Numbered from the stretch's first letter, positions 47,661-58,198 are shown. The stretch: 64,000 nt of DNA from Coriobacteriia bacterium (GCA_009777935.1 WRKU01000001.1:1-64000), one strand, 5' to 3'. A program made the numbers and translations. Notes: generated by a model from the sequence alone, not told the origin.

Positions 47661-48596
47661 CTATGCTCCCTCGGCGTCAGCAGCGATCTCCTTGCCGCAC
47701 TCGCTCATCAGCAGACGGCGATAGGCAGTGAGTCGATCGATATCCTCGACATCGAGCACGGGAAATTGCGGATTAAGTTCCTCGATGCGATCACGGATAA
47801 TCTGGCTTATCGCGGCACGTGCAAACCACTTGGTGTCGGCCGGGATAACGTACCAGGGCGACTCGGGCGTCGCTGTCGCGTTGAGAGCATCCTCGTACGC
47901 ACACTGATAATCGTCCCATCGCTCACGCTCAGCGATATCATCGCTTTCAAACTTCCAGTTTTTGTAGGGGTCATCGATACGGCTCAGAAGACGCTTTGCC
48001 TGCTCTTTTTTGCTGATATGGAGCATGAACTTCAGGACAACGATACCGTTTTCCCACAGATAGCGCTCGTAGTCGCAAATCTGACGATAGCGGCGCTCGA
48101 TAGTATCCGGCCCCTTACAGCGGTCGAGAATCGTGAGCTCCTCATAGAGCCGATGTACCCGCACAATGAGCACGTCCTCATAGTGTGAGCGGTTAAAGAC
48201 CGTGATGTAACCGCGTTGCGGCATGTGACGATGAAGGCGCCAGAGATAGTCGTGCGCAAGCTCCTCATGCGTCGGACGCTTGAACGAGACAACGTTGAGA
48301 CCTGATTGGCTGACCTGCGAAAACACCGTACGAATCGCACCATCTTTACCGCTCGCGTCCATACCTTGAAAGAGAACGAGCACACCGGCGCGCCCATCGG
48401 CGTTCAGGCGCGACTGATGCTCAGCGATGGCGGCGGCGTTGCTCTGCAGAAACTCGATGCCGTCCTGCCGGTCTCTGAACTGCTTATCGCGTGTCGTCGG
48501 ATGCACAGCAAGGTCGAAGTGCGTTGAGCCATCGACGATAAATTTTGTCGTCTTCACGATACCTTCTCTCGTTTGATACGGAAATGGTCGAGCCAA
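47661..48596 (-). CDS. ppk2: Polyphosphate kinase 2 family phosphotransferase
   Basis: VLVLFQGMDASGKDGAIRTVFSQV, FNRSHYEDVLIVRVH; probable GTG start near 48557. Confidence 0.92.
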   Translation of the reverse strand: MARPFPYQTREGIVKTTKFIVDGSTHFDLAVHPTTRDKQFRDRQDGIEFLQSNAAAIAEHQSRLNADGRAGVLVLFQGMDASGKDGAIRTVFSQVSQSGLNVVSFKRPTHEELAHDYLWRLHRHMPQRGYITVFNRSHYEDVLIVRVHRLYEELTILDRCKGPDTIERRYRQICDYERYLWENGIVVLKFMLHISKKEQAKRLLSRIDDPYKNWKFESDDIAERERWDDYQCAYEDALNATATPESPWYVIPADTKWFARAAISQIIRDRIEELNPQFPVLDVEDIDRLTAYRRLLMSECGKEIAADAEGA

Positions 48597-49276
48597 TCCT
48601 TTTGGTACTTCAGAGACAGATAACCAATCAATGAAATGGTACCGGCTCCGATCGTATCGACGATTACATCCTTCATAGTGTCAAAAAGTGCCGCCTGGCC
48701 AACGAGAGCCTCGCCGGTCTCAAGCGCGTATTTCTGCATATTGGTGCCAAAAAGATAGTCTGCCGCGAACTCGTATATCTCCCAAATTGCACCAAGCGTC
48801 ACCGCGAAGCAAAACGCAAAAAGAGCAACGAACGCGGGACTCAGCGAGACGAGCGAAGACCTTGAGTCGTTAAGGAGGCTGATAATCGAAAAGCCCAATG
48901 CCCCCAAGGCTGCTCCGCTAAAGGTATGCAGGAGCGTATCCCAGTACGGCACGTGATAGTAGAAGGACCTAACCTCACCCAGAAATATGGCGCAAAAGAG
49001 AAAGACTGCGTACATGACGAGCATGACCGATGGTATGTCGAGGCGAACTTTGCGCTTCAGAAATCTCAGGAGTGCTATGGCAAAAACGCCTACGATACAT
49101 TGCAGAAGCATGAGAACGTAGTCGCCTTTGACCCGCACGGTTACGTCTCCGGCTGGTGCTATTGTTGGCGCAAAGTACATCCGGATTAGGATGAAGACGA
49201 TTGAGACGATAAACGTGAATAACACAAACCAGAGTACGTTCTTAGTGGTGAATATCTTTTTCGCCGTCAGTTTCAT
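48554..49276 (-). CDS. Hypothetical multi-pass membrane protein
   Basis: ATG at 49276; FYYHVPYWDTLLHTFSGAALGALGFSI; GAIWEIYEFAADYLFG. Confidence 0.75.
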   Translation of the reverse strand: MKLTAKKIFTTKNVLWFVLFTFIVSIVFILIRMYFAPTIAPAGDVTVRVKGDYVLMLLQCIVGVFAIALLRFLKRKVRLDIPSVMLVMYAVFLFCAIFLGEVRSFYYHVPYWDTLLHTFSGAALGALGFSIISLLNDSRSSLVSLSPAFVALFAFCFAVTLGAIWEIYEFAADYLFGTNMQKYALETGEALVGQAALFDTMKDVIVDTIGAGTISLIGYLSLKYQKDWLDHFRIKREKVS

Positions 49277-49345
49277 GGATTCATTGTAACAAAGCTGAAC
49301 GCTCGTGGCGGCACGGTTGTCTATCGGTGGTCGCACTACATGAAA

Positions 49346-49369
49346 AGGCGCGCCCCTGAGAGCGCGCCT
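49346..49369 (-). terminator. Terminator-like hairpin downstream of ssrA
   Basis: AGGCGCGC-ccctgaga-GCGCGCCT followed on minus strand by TTTT. Confidence 0.65.
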
Positions 49370-49380
49370 CGTTGCGTTTC

Positions 49381-49401
49381 TGGTGGAGGTGGCGGGAATC
49401 G
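49381..49401 (-). repeat. Direct copy of the ssrA 3' end (att-like scar)
   Basis: tggtggaggtggcgggaatcg, identical to 49512-49532. Confidence 0.9.
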
Positions 49402-49511
49402 CAAATCCGCCTATGGCGTCTTTGAGACCTCGCTACGCTCGGACCAAACAGCTCCCCTAGGTCGCTATTTGCCCTCCCGGGTTCGATTCCCCGAGAGGGC
49501 TTCAATGCATT

Positions 49512-49866
49512 TGGTGGAGGTGGCGGGAATCGAACCCGCGTCCAAAACGCATTCTTAACCGGTTTCTCCAAGCTCAGTCATTTGAAAAGTCTCGGCTATG
49601 TAGGCGTGCAAATGACAACGAGCCTACATGCCATGGCGGTTCAATCTTAACTCCTGCTATACCGCCCACGTGCAGAAGAGCATCCTCCATTGTGGCGTCG
49701 TGCCGGCGCGGGAGGCGCGCCCCGGGTTGACGTCGCGGGGTTTAAGCCGCGAGAGCAAAACTTTCTTCGCCAGTTAAGGGAAGGTTACCCCTGTTTAGCC
49801 AGGCGAGGAGACCTGGGCTTGCTTATCCGATTTCGAACATCGTCCCGTCGAAACCTGGTCACCCCC
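49512..49866 (-). ncRNA. ssrA: tmRNA
   Basis: 5' GGGGGTGACCAGGTTTCGACGGG...; 3' GGTTCGATTCCCGCCACCTCCACCA; tag ORF ending ..EESFALAA*. Confidence 0.95.
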
Positions 49867-49924
49867 AGAAAGGGTGGTCATCCGTCCACCAACGGACAAC
49901 ACTTCATTATAGCATGTTTTGTGC

Positions 49925-50209
49925 CTAGTTATCACTCTGGTATCGGCGCGAAAGGTCAAGGAGTGTCGTAAAAAAGTCTGCGCGATAGGCGGCGAAATCG
50001 TTGGAATCGTCGTGTGCGACACCGTCAGCGGTCCCTACGCGTTCGAGTATCGCACGTTCGCGTGCCTCATCAAAGATAGGCTCCCCGGTCGCGGCCTTAT
50101 ATGCGGCAACCCGAGCAACGAGTGCCATACGTCGATCGAACAGCTCAGCAAGCTCGGTATCGACAGCGTCGATCTCATCACGTAGGCGCGTAAGGTTATC
50201 GCTTGTCAT
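49925..50209 (-). CDS. Chorismate mutase
   Basis: MTSDNLTRLRDEIDAVDTELAELFDRRMALVARVAAYKAATGEPIFDEARERAILERV. Confidence 0.92.
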   Translation of the reverse strand: MTSDNLTRLRDEIDAVDTELAELFDRRMALVARVAAYKAATGEPIFDEARERAILERVGTADGVAHDDSNDFAAYRADFFTTLLDLSRRYQSDN

Positions 50210-51273
50210 CGCACTCCCCCTTCGATACCACGTACGCTCTCTTCGGCATTCAGCAAATTCAGCAGGCCGACGGCAACAGCCGCTTCGGCGACCGGCACGC
50301 CACGTACTGCGATGCAAGGATCGTGGCGTCCCTTGATAGCCAGCGTCTCTGTGACGCCGGTCTCAACGTTGAGCGTCTGCTGGCCGCGTGCAATAGAGGC
50401 CGTCGGCTTAAACGCAATACGTACGACAAGCGCCTCACCGGTCGTCATGCCACCGATGACTCCCCCGGCATGGTTCGTCGCCGGCACCACACGGCCGTCT
50501 TCGTCGAGCTTCCACGGATCATTATGCTCGCTGCCGCGCATGCGTGCCGCTGCAAACCCCTCGCCGAACTCGACACCACGCACGCCCGGAATCGCAAAGA
50601 GGAGCGATGCGAGCACCGGCTCAACACCGCCATAGGGATGCTCGCCCACCCCCGGCGGGAGTCCGGTCGCCGCCACCTCGACGATGCCTCCGACGCTGTC
50701 ACCCTCATCACGCGTTTGTTCAATCGCCGCGTAGGGCGCCTCAGCGTTGCCGCCTGCTTCGACAAGCCGCCCACATACCGCCACGCCGCGTGCACGCAGA
50801 ATCTGCATACAGACCGCGCCGGCAAAGCAGAGCGGCAACGTCAGGCGTGCGGAAAACCGCCCGCCCCCAGCGATGTCATGCTCGTCACCGTATTTCTGAC
50901 GAGCAAGATAGTCCACGTGTGACGGACGCGGCAGCACCGCAAACTGCTCGTAGTCGGTGCCACGTGTATCGGCGTTGGTGAAGGTAGCGGTCAGCGGCTC
51001 GCCGGTCGTCACACCATCGACGACGCCGGAACGAATCTGTGGCTCATCGGTCTCGATACGTGCCGTGACGAGCCGGTCAATACCGCCCGGTCTACGTCGA
51101 GTCAATAACTCATCTATGGCGTCGTAATCCAGCGTTATGCCCGACGGCAGGTTCTCAATCGTGACACCAATCTCAGGGTCATGCGACTGCCCGAATATCG
51201 TCACACGAGGAGACGTGCCAAAACTATGTGGACTGCTCGAACTCAACACACCCTCCCAACCGTATGAACTCAT
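50206..51273 (-). CDS. aroC: Chorismate synthase
   Basis: HSFGTSPRVTIFGQSHDPEIGVTIENLPSGI, RPSHVDYLARQKYG, DIAGGGRFSARLT. Confidence 0.93.
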   Translation of the reverse strand: MSSYGWEGVLSSSSPHSFGTSPRVTIFGQSHDPEIGVTIENLPSGITLDYDAIDELLTRRRPGGIDRLVTARIETDEPQIRSGVVDGVTTGEPLTATFTNADTRGTDYEQFAVLPRPSHVDYLARQKYGDEHDIAGGGRFSARLTLPLCFAGAVCMQILRARGVAVCGRLVEAGGNAEAPYAAIEQTRDEGDSVGGIVEVAATGLPPGVGEHPYGGVEPVLASLLFAIPGVRGVEFGEGFAAARMRGSEHNDPWKLDEDGRVVPATNHAGGVIGGMTTGEALVVRIAFKPTASIARGQQTLNVETGVTETLAIKGRHDPCIAVRGVPVAEAAVAVGLLNLLNAEESVRGIEGGVR

Positions 51274-52276
51274 CGAAAAACGTCGGATACGACTTCGTAA
51301 CGGCCTCGGCGTCGGTAATCGTAACCGTATCTTGCGCATAGCAGCTTGCGACGGCCGCCGCCATCACGATACGATGGTCGCCGCAGCCTTCAACGGTACC
51401 GTCATTCAACACACCACCACGGCCGACAACGATGAGCTGCTCCTCACCGTCTGCGCCCACCGACAGATGTGTCTCGACGCCGAATGTCGTAAGCATCTGC
51501 ATAATACCGGCAACGCGATCACTCTCCTTGAAGCGCAGCCGCTCGATACCGGTGAAGGTGACGGCGCGCTCTCCGATGGCCGCCTGCACGGCAAGGCTCG
51601 GCGTCAGGTCGGGGGTATGGCGCACGTCGACGGTATCGGGAAGCTCGCTCTGTGCCATGTCGTCGGGCCACAGCAGCGCGTTCGACCAGTCGGCTTCGCA
51701 GGTCACCGTTCCCGGCGAGCGATAGCGCTGCCCACCGGGCACGCGGTAGACGCCCGGCGCAACTTCCGTGCTCACGACACCAAACTCCCGCAGCACCGCG
51801 CGCGTCATCTCGACATAGCCGCGCGACTCAAGCTCGCCCTCAACGATAATCGTGCTCTCACCTTCAAGAAGCGGCAGAGCATACAGGAGCCCCGACACAT
51901 ACTGCGAGCTCACCGTGCTCGGTACCCGAAATTCACCCGCGCGTGCCGTCACCGGCGTGAGATAGTGCTCCATCGGGCGGCGCGCGAGTTGATCGGATAA
52001 CACCAGCTCTACGTCGGGATAGCAAGCCGCCAGTATCGGCTGCAAAATACGTGCGGCCGTTGCGCTATCACCCACCGTCACGGCACGTTCGCCGGCGCGA
52101 ATCGACTCGATGGCTCGACGTGTCACCTCGATATCATCGCATGTGGTCGGCATTTCAATCGTGACCGGCTCATCGCACAAGAGCGAGGCGATCAACACAC
52201 GCTGTGCATACGACTTCGACGTCGGCGCAACGGCGGGCGACCCGCTTAGCGTGCGCGGTTCAATGAGCACGATCAT
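51224..52276 (-). CDS. aroA: Compact EPSP synthase (350 aa)
   Basis: APTSKSYAQRVLIASLLCDEPV, STVSSQYVSGLLYALPLL, RLRFKESDRVAGIMQML, GCGDHRIVMAAAVAS. Confidence 0.88.
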   Translation of the reverse strand: MIVLIEPRTLSGSPAVAPTSKSYAQRVLIASLLCDEPVTIEMPTTCDDIEVTRRAIESIRAGERAVTVGDSATAARILQPILAACYPDVELVLSDQLARRPMEHYLTPVTARAGEFRVPSTVSSQYVSGLLYALPLLEGESTIIVEGELESRGYVEMTRAVLREFGVVSTEVAPGVYRVPGGQRYRSPGTVTCEADWSNALLWPDDMAQSELPDTVDVRHTPDLTPSLAVQAAIGERAVTFTGIERLRFKESDRVAGIMQMLTTFGVETHLSVGADGEEQLIVVGRGGVLNDGTVEGCGDHRIVMAAAVASCYAQDTVTITDAEAVTKSYPTFFDEFIRLGGCVEFEQST

Positions 52277-53190
52277 GAGCCACTCCTGCCGTTGGCGTTG
52301 TCGCTCCCACCGTCGTTACCGTCATCCTCGTCATCGTGCCTACACAGGCTGGCGCGTACGCTCGCATCTTTTGCACATACGCCCGCTTCGAGAAGTTCAC
52401 GCAACACGTCAGCGTCTTCTGCCACCAGCGCCATACGATAGTCGGCAAGATGAGCAACGAGCGCATCGAGATGGCTCACCAGATTGTCTCGATTTGCCAG
52501 AAAAAGTTCGGTCCACATGTCGGCATCGAGCGTCGCCACACGTGTCATATCGTGAAAACTGCCGGCGCTAAAGCCATCGTACTGTATCGCGCGAGGATCC
52601 TTGATGTAGGCATTTGAGACAAGATGCGCAAGTTGCGAGGTAAAGGCTATGACCTCATCGTGATGCTCCGGCGTGGTGACGACAACCTGGCCAAAGCCGA
52701 GCGAACGCATCAGTTCGGCGACACATGTGCTTGCAGCCGGATCGGTATACTCGTCCTCACAGATGATCGCCGATGCCCCCTCAAAGAGCATATCTGACGA
52801 ATGCGCGAACCCACCTTTATGGTATCCCGCCATGGGGTGAAAGCCGACAAACCGGCATCCCGCATCCTCGCACAACGCACCGAGTGTCGCGCATACCTCG
52901 CGCTTGACTCCGGCCACATCCAAGACGAGGCAGTTGTCTCGAATATCATCGATATGTGCGCGCATCCACGCAATCGCATCCTCAGGGCGCAGGGCAAGAA
53001 TCAGGATGTCGCACGCGGCCAACCCCTCGCGTGTAAGTCGATCGTCGATGACGCCCTCAGCTTGAGCAGCAGCCTGAGTCTCGTCACAGATGTCACGCCC
53101 GAGGATGCGTGCATCGGTCCTCGCGCGAATCGTACGGGCAAACGAACCGCCAATCAACCCCAGCCCTACGATGCCAATCGTTTGCGTCAT
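52273..53190 (-). CDS. tyrA: Prephenate dehydrogenase
   Basis: [56 protein letters not shown]-like region. Confidence 0.92.
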   Translation of the reverse strand: MTQTIGIVGLGLIGGSFARTIRARTDARILGRDICDETQAAAQAEGVIDDRLTREGLAACDILILALRPEDAIAWMRAHIDDIRDNCLVLDVAGVKREVCATLGALCEDAGCRFVGFHPMAGYHKGGFAHSSDMLFEGASAIICEDEYTDPAASTCVAELMRSLGFGQVVVTTPEHHDEVIAFTSQLAHLVSNAYIKDPRAIQYDGFSAGSFHDMTRVATLDADMWTELFLANRDNLVSHLDALVAHLADYRMALVAEDADVLRELLEAGVCAKDASVRASLCRHDDEDDGNDGGSDNANGRSGS

Positions 53191-54206
53191 CGCGCCGTCG
53201 TAGTGCCACGGACGATAGGCAGCATCGCGTTAACGGCCTCAGAGAGCTCGGCAAACGCTTCCGGTGTAATCGATTGGGCACCATCACACTGTGCGTTCGG
53301 GGGATCGTTGTGTACCTCCACAATGAGCCCGTCGGCACCCGCTGCAAGTGCTGCGAGCGAGAGCGATCTCACGTAGCGCGCCACGCCGGTTGCGTGGCTC
53401 GGGTCAACGACTATCGGCAAATGAGTAAGCTCTTTGAGCACCGGAATCGCACTCAGATCGAGGGTGTTGCGCGTAGCGGTTTCGAAGGTACGAATACCGC
53501 GTTCACACAAGATAATCTTTTCGTTACCGGCCGCCATGATGTACTCGGCACTCATAAGCAGCTCTTCAATCGTTGCCGAAAGTCCGCGTTTGAGCAATAC
53601 CGGCTTGCCGAGCGCACCGACCTCTTTGAGGAGTGCAAAGTTTTGCATATTGCGTGCACCGATTTGAACGACGTCAACTTCAGAAAATGCCGGCAAATCG
53701 CGTACATCCATCAACTCGGTCACGATGGGCAGGCCGGTCTCGGCACGTGCTTCAAGCAAAATTTCGATGCCCTCCTCGCGCATCCCTTGAAACGCATAGG
53801 GCGAGGTGCGTGGCTTATAGGCCCCACCACGCAACGCGGTGGCGCCAGCGCGCGCAACGTCAGCAGCGATCGAGAGCATCTGCTCACGTGATTCGACGCT
53901 GCACGGCCCGGCTATCAGCGCGAATTCGTCACCGCCAACGGTATGCTCCCCTATCGCAATCACGCTATCGCAGGGATGGAATTTGCGATTCGCCTTCTTG
54001 TATGGCTCTGACACACGCTTAACATCCTCGACGATATCGAGTATACGCAGCGATCCCATATCGACGCGCGACGTGTCCCCCACCAGCCCGAGAACGGTCG
54101 AGGTTTGACCTTCGCTTACGTCAACGTCGAGGCCAAGCGTAACAAGATGCTCACATAAATCGGCACGTTTTTGTGCATCGGCGTTCGGCTTAAGAATAAT
54201 AATCAT
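53187..54206 (-). CDS. aroF: 3-deoxy-7-phosphoheptulonate synthase (AroF type Ib)
   Basis: [54 protein letters not shown]. Confidence 0.96.
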   Translation of the reverse strand: MIIILKPNADAQKRADLCEHLVTLGLDVDVSEGQTSTVLGLVGDTSRVDMGSLRILDIVEDVKRVSEPYKKANRKFHPCDSVIAIGEHTVGGDEFALIAGPCSVESREQMLSIAADVARAGATALRGGAYKPRTSPYAFQGMREEGIEILLEARAETGLPIVTELMDVRDLPAFSEVDVVQIGARNMQNFALLKEVGALGKPVLLKRGLSATIEELLMSAEYIMAAGNEKIILCERGIRTFETATRNTLDLSAIPVLKELTHLPIVVDPSHATGVARYVRSLSLAALAAGADGLIVEVHNDPPNAQCDGAQSITPEAFAELSEAVNAMLPIVRGTTTAR

Positions 54207-54230
54207 GGCAGCTACTTCTCGTTTCTCCGG

Positions 54231-54989
54231 TTATGTCTCGACATCCATGGTAACGCAGGTGCGCAGCGCCGTCACTTCGTCCTCATTAAGCATGCGCCAA
54301 TGCCCCGGTGCAAGGTCACCGAGTTCAATAGGTCCGAACGCACCGCGCTCAAGCGTGCGTACGGGATGGCCTATCGCTTCACACATGCGTCGCACCTGTC
54401 GATTGCGTCCTTCGCGTAATGCTATTTCAAGCATGGTAGTGCCCGCATGAATGCCCGCATCCTCCGAGCCGTCCTCGCGCGCCATCCGTTCGATGTGCGC
54501 CGGCGCCGTCATACCGTCCTCAAGTTCGACACCGTCACGCAGCCGTTGTAAATCACAATCGTCCGGCAAGCCTTCCACACCGGCGATATAGCACTTAAAA
54601 ACATGCCACTTCGGGTGGAGCAAACGATGCGCGAGTTCACCATCGGTCGTAAAGAGCAGCAGGCCCGTCGTATCGGCATCGAGCCGCCCGACCGGAAAGA
54701 GCCCTGGGTACGTATCGACAGGCACCAACTCAGCGACGATATGGCGTGCATGAGGGTCGCTCATCGTCGAATAGTATCCGGCCGGCTTGTTCAATGCGAG
54801 ATAGACGGCCCCATGCTCAAGCGTTACCACTCGACCATCGACGGCAACCTCGTCAACGTCTCCGTCAACCTTCGTGCCGAGTTCGCGGACAATGACACCG
54901 TTGACGCTCACACGCCCTGCCGTCATAAGGTCTTCGCTTCCGCGCCGCGACGCAACACCGGCACGTGCCAGAAACCTATTGAGCCGCAT
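54231..54989 (-). CDS. rluB: 23S rRNA pseudouridine synthase, RluB family
   Basis: S4 domain MRLNRFLARAGVASRRGSEDLM; FPVGRLDADTTGLLLFTTDGELAHRLLHP. Confidence 0.94.
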   Translation of the reverse strand: MRLNRFLARAGVASRRGSEDLMTAGRVSVNGVIVRELGTKVDGDVDEVAVDGRVVTLEHGAVYLALNKPAGYYSTMSDPHARHIVAELVPVDTYPGLFPVGRLDADTTGLLLFTTDGELAHRLLHPKWHVFKCYIAGVEGLPDDCDLQRLRDGVELEDGMTAPAHIERMAREDGSEDAGIHAGTTMLEIALREGRNRQVRRMCEAIGHPVRTLERGAFGPIELGDLAPGHWRMLNEDEVTALRTCVTMDVET

Positions 54990-55578
54990 CCAGCCGCTCC
55001 GTAATCGCTTCCTGTTCGCTCACCGAAGGCATGAATTCCTCAATCGGCGGCAGATCTTTTGTGCTCTTAAGGCCGAACTTCTCAAGGAAGCTCTTCGTGG
55101 TGGCGTAGAGAATCGCGTTGCCGCTCGCCTTATCGCGCCCGGCCTCACGCACGAGTCCCTTCTCGACAAGCGAGCTGACAACGGCCTCGCTGTTCACCCC
55201 ACGCACCGCGTTAATGCCGCCGCGCGTAACCGGCTGACGATACGCGATGACGGCGAGCGTCTCGAGCGCCGCTTGGCTTAAGCGCCGCGTATCCCAACTG
55301 AGAACATAACGTTCGATAATCTCGTGATACGTCGGATTCGAGTAGAATCGCCATCCCCCGGCGACTTCACGCAGCTGAAAACCGCGCCTGTCGGTCTCGT
55401 ACTCGTCGCGCAAAGCTTTGAGTGTCCGCGTGACTTCGGTCGTCTCGACACCAAGCATCTCGGCAAACGTGGCTGCGCTCGTCGGCTCATCACTGACGAA
55501 CAGGAGCGCTTCGAGTGCCCCGGTGGTGTCGTTACCGCTCGTCACGTCTTCTACCGCCGTCTTGTTCTCACTGCTCAT
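54976..55578 (-). CDS. scpB: Segregation and condensation protein B
   Basis: LEALLFVSDEPTSAATFAEML, LSQAALETLAVIAYRQPVTRGGINAVRGVNSEAVVSSLVEKGLV. Confidence 0.94.
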   Translation of the reverse strand: MSSENKTAVEDVTSGNDTTGALEALLFVSDEPTSAATFAEMLGVETTEVTRTLKALRDEYETDRRGFQLREVAGGWRFYSNPTYHEIIERYVLSWDTRRLSQAALETLAVIAYRQPVTRGGINAVRGVNSEAVVSSLVEKGLVREAGRDKASGNAILYATTKSFLEKFGLKSTKDLPPIEEFMPSVSEQEAITERLDAAQ

Positions 55579-56374
55579 GACGTTCCTCCCCTGCTGCCGC
55601 GCGATCGATGTCGGCAGCGCGCTGCGCTGCATCTGCTTCGCTCAATCCCGTCAGTTCGATATCACGCGCACCAATCTCTTGACGCATCTCGACGAGTCCG
55701 CGCTTGTAGAGTTCAAGCACCGCAAGGAACGTCACGACGACCTCTTCACGCGAAGCTCCGTGTGCAATCAGTTCAGCGAAGGTCTTCGAGACACCGGCAC
55801 GCAGACGTTCACGTACCTTTTCCGTGTAACTTTCGAGCGATATCGGCATCGATGCAACGTGGTCGGCTTCGAGCAAAAATATCTCACATCGATGCTCCAG
55901 CTCGGCGTAGATAGTGGCGAGCTCCTCAAGCGTCACATTTTCGAGAAAGTCGGGCATGAGCGCAGCAAACTGTGGCTCGAGACCGGCTTGACGTGCATAT
56001 TGATGTGACTCGGCTATCATACGCCCCTCAAGATAAGCAGAAACGCTCTTGAACTGCTTGTACGCCAGCAGACGCGCCACGAGCACATCACGAATCTCAC
56101 GGGGAGTCATCGCTTCGAACTCGTCGTCATCGTACGCGCTTTCCTGCGGCAGAAGCGCGGCACCCTTTATCTCAAGGAGCTGTGCCGCAAGCACCAAAAA
56201 CTCACTTGCGACATCAAGATCGAGCTCACGCATCGCCTCGATATGTGCGATGTATTCATCGACAATCTGGGCCATCGAAAGCGCGTGGACGTCAAGCTTT
56301 TGACGCGAAACAAGGTGAAGCAGCAGGTCAAAAGGTCCTTGAAAGAGTTCGGTATTGACGGTATAGGTTGCCAT
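55568..56374 (-). CDS. scpA: Segregation and condensation protein A
   Basis: FQGPFDLLLHLVSRQKLDVHALSMAQIVDEYIAHIE. Confidence 0.95.
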   Translation of the reverse strand: MATYTVNTELFQGPFDLLLHLVSRQKLDVHALSMAQIVDEYIAHIEAMRELDLDVASEFLVLAAQLLEIKGAALLPQESAYDDDEFEAMTPREIRDVLVARLLAYKQFKSVSAYLEGRMIAESHQYARQAGLEPQFAALMPDFLENVTLEELATIYAELEHRCEIFLLEADHVASMPISLESYTEKVRERLRAGVSKTFAELIAHGASREEVVVTFLAVLELYKRGLVEMRQEIGARDIELTGLSEADAAQRAADIDRAAAGEERHEQ

Positions 56375-56389
56375 CTTCCTGCAGACTCT

Positions 56390-57373
56390 CTACAGGCCCA
56401 TAAGCTCACGCACGCGTCCGACCGTCTCATCGGCGATGGGCGTCACCTTTTCTTTTCCGGCTGCGAGCACGTCGCGTGCGAAATCCGGGGTCGCCGCGAG
56501 CGCGGCACGGCGCTCCTGAAACGGGGCGAGATATGCCGTGAGTTCCTCGGCGACGGCGCGCTTATGCGCCACGCAACCAACCTCGGCCGCACGGCATTCG
56601 CTCTCCCACCGCGCGATTTCGCTTTCGGGTGCAATCAGCTTGTGAATCTGGTGGAGTGGGCAGATATCCGGGTCGCCCGGATCGGTCTTGAGCTTGCGTG
56701 CCGGGTCGGTCACACATCCCATGACGGCCTTCGTAATCTCTTCGGGGGTATCGCTGATATAGATTGAGTTGCCGTAGCTCTTGCTCATCTTACGCCCGTC
56801 AAGGCCCGGCACGCGCGCGCCATCTTCGGGGATAATTGCCTTTGGTTCGATGAGGTATTCGCCGTACGTACCGTTAAGTCGACGGATAATTTCGCGCGTC
56901 AGCTCAAGATGGGGTGCCTGGTCCTCGCCGACCGGCACATAATCCGAGCGTACGATAGCAATGTCTGCTGCCTGAAGCGACGGGTAGAGGAAAAAACCGA
57001 CGTTGGAGAGGTCCTTGTCGGTAATCTGGGCGCGTTGTTCTTTGTAGCTGGGCGTGCGCTCAAGCCACGTCATTGGTAGCACCATGTTAAAGAGCAGGCT
57101 TAGCTCGGCGACCTGCGGCACATCGCTTTGCCGGTAGATGGTACAGCGCTCGGGGTCGAGCCCCGCCGCGACCCAATCGAGCACCATTTCGTCGGTAAAC
57201 CGCGCAATGTGCTGCGGGTTTTGCCAGTCGCTCGTCAACGCGTGGTAATCGGCGACGAAGTAATATGCGTCGTACTCGTCCTGCATGCGAAGCATATTCT
57301 GCAGATTGCCGAACCAGTGCCCCAGATGCAGCTTGCCCGTCGGGCGATATCCAGTCAAAGCACGCTTCTTCAT
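56390..57373 (-). CDS. trpS: Tryptophanyl-tRNA synthetase
   Basis: MKKRALTGYRPTGKLHLGHWFGNL; GLDGRKMSKSYGNSI. Confidence 0.97.
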   Translation of the reverse strand: MKKRALTGYRPTGKLHLGHWFGNLQNMLRMQDEYDAYYFVADYHALTSDWQNPQHIARFTDEMVLDWVAAGLDPERCTIYRQSDVPQVAELSLLFNMVLPMTWLERTPSYKEQRAQITDKDLSNVGFFLYPSLQAADIAIVRSDYVPVGEDQAPHLELTREIIRRLNGTYGEYLIEPKAIIPEDGARVPGLDGRKMSKSYGNSIYISDTPEEITKAVMGCVTDPARKLKTDPGDPDICPLHQIHKLIAPESEIARWESECRAAEVGCVAHKRAVAEELTAYLAPFQERRAALAATPDFARDVLAAGKEKVTPIADETVGRVRELMGL

Positions 57374-57464
57374 CGCTCCCCCTGTGTGAGATTCGGTATG
57401 AGATTTCTGTTCCTGCAAGTATGATACCACCGTCAGCGAAGACGAACGTCGGTTGTGAGGCTTG

Positions 57465-58118
57465 TTAAAGGCCTGTTAGCAAGCTGAGAATTGGGGTAAC
57501 GGTCCACGCAAAGTACGTGTTGAGCAACCACGGCGCAAGAATCATGATGCCGATAATGATGAAGAATCCGTAGCGCTCAAGCCGATGATACTGTACGCGC
57601 AGATGGGGCGGTAAAAAGCGCTGGACGACACGCGAGCCATCGAGCGGTGGAATCGGGATGAGATTGAAGAAGATGAGCACGAGGTTGATCTGACAAAAGA
57701 ACACGAGAATCTGCACCGCGATGAGACCACCTGAACCAAGCGCAATAAGTGGTGCCGCGAGAAGACGCACGAGAAGTCCGGCGATGATAGCGAGTGCGAG
57801 GTTGGCGGCAGGACCGGCGATGCCGGTAATCATCATACCTTTGCGCTCATCGTGAAAGTTGTACGGGTTGATAGGTACCGGCTTTGCGTAACCAAAGGCA
57901 AATCGTCCGCCCGAACCAAGGAGCAGCAGCGCCGGCAGAAGCACCGTCCCAAAGAGATCGATGTGCACGCGTGGATTGAGTGAAAGACGCCCGGCACGCT
58001 TGGCCGTATCGTCGCCACACCAGAGCGCCGCATATCCGTGCGCCATCTCGTGCAGCACGATCGCTGGCACGATGAGTAGAAAACGCAGCGCAAACATCAG
58101 TATCATCGAAGCATCCAT
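57465..58118 (-). CDS. Site-2 protease family (M50) membrane metalloprotease
   Basis: IVLHEMAHGYAALWCGDDTAK (HExxH); FFNLIPIPPLDGSRV. Confidence 0.94.
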   Translation of the reverse strand: MDASMILMFALRFLLIVPAIVLHEMAHGYAALWCGDDTAKRAGRLSLNPRVHIDLFGTVLLPALLLLGSGGRFAFGYAKPVPINPYNFHDERKGMMITGIAGPAANLALAIIAGLLVRLLAAPLIALGSGGLIAVQILVFFCQINLVLIFFNLIPIPPLDGSRVVQRFLPPHLRVQYHRLERYGFFIIIGIMILAPWLLNTYFAWTVTPILSLLTGL

Positions 58119-58198
58119 AGAGTATTAAGTGTAGCGCAAACACGCTGACCAGCCTAGACGCGTTCGTGGATAGTTTGTTATACTTATCCACTGCGCAT

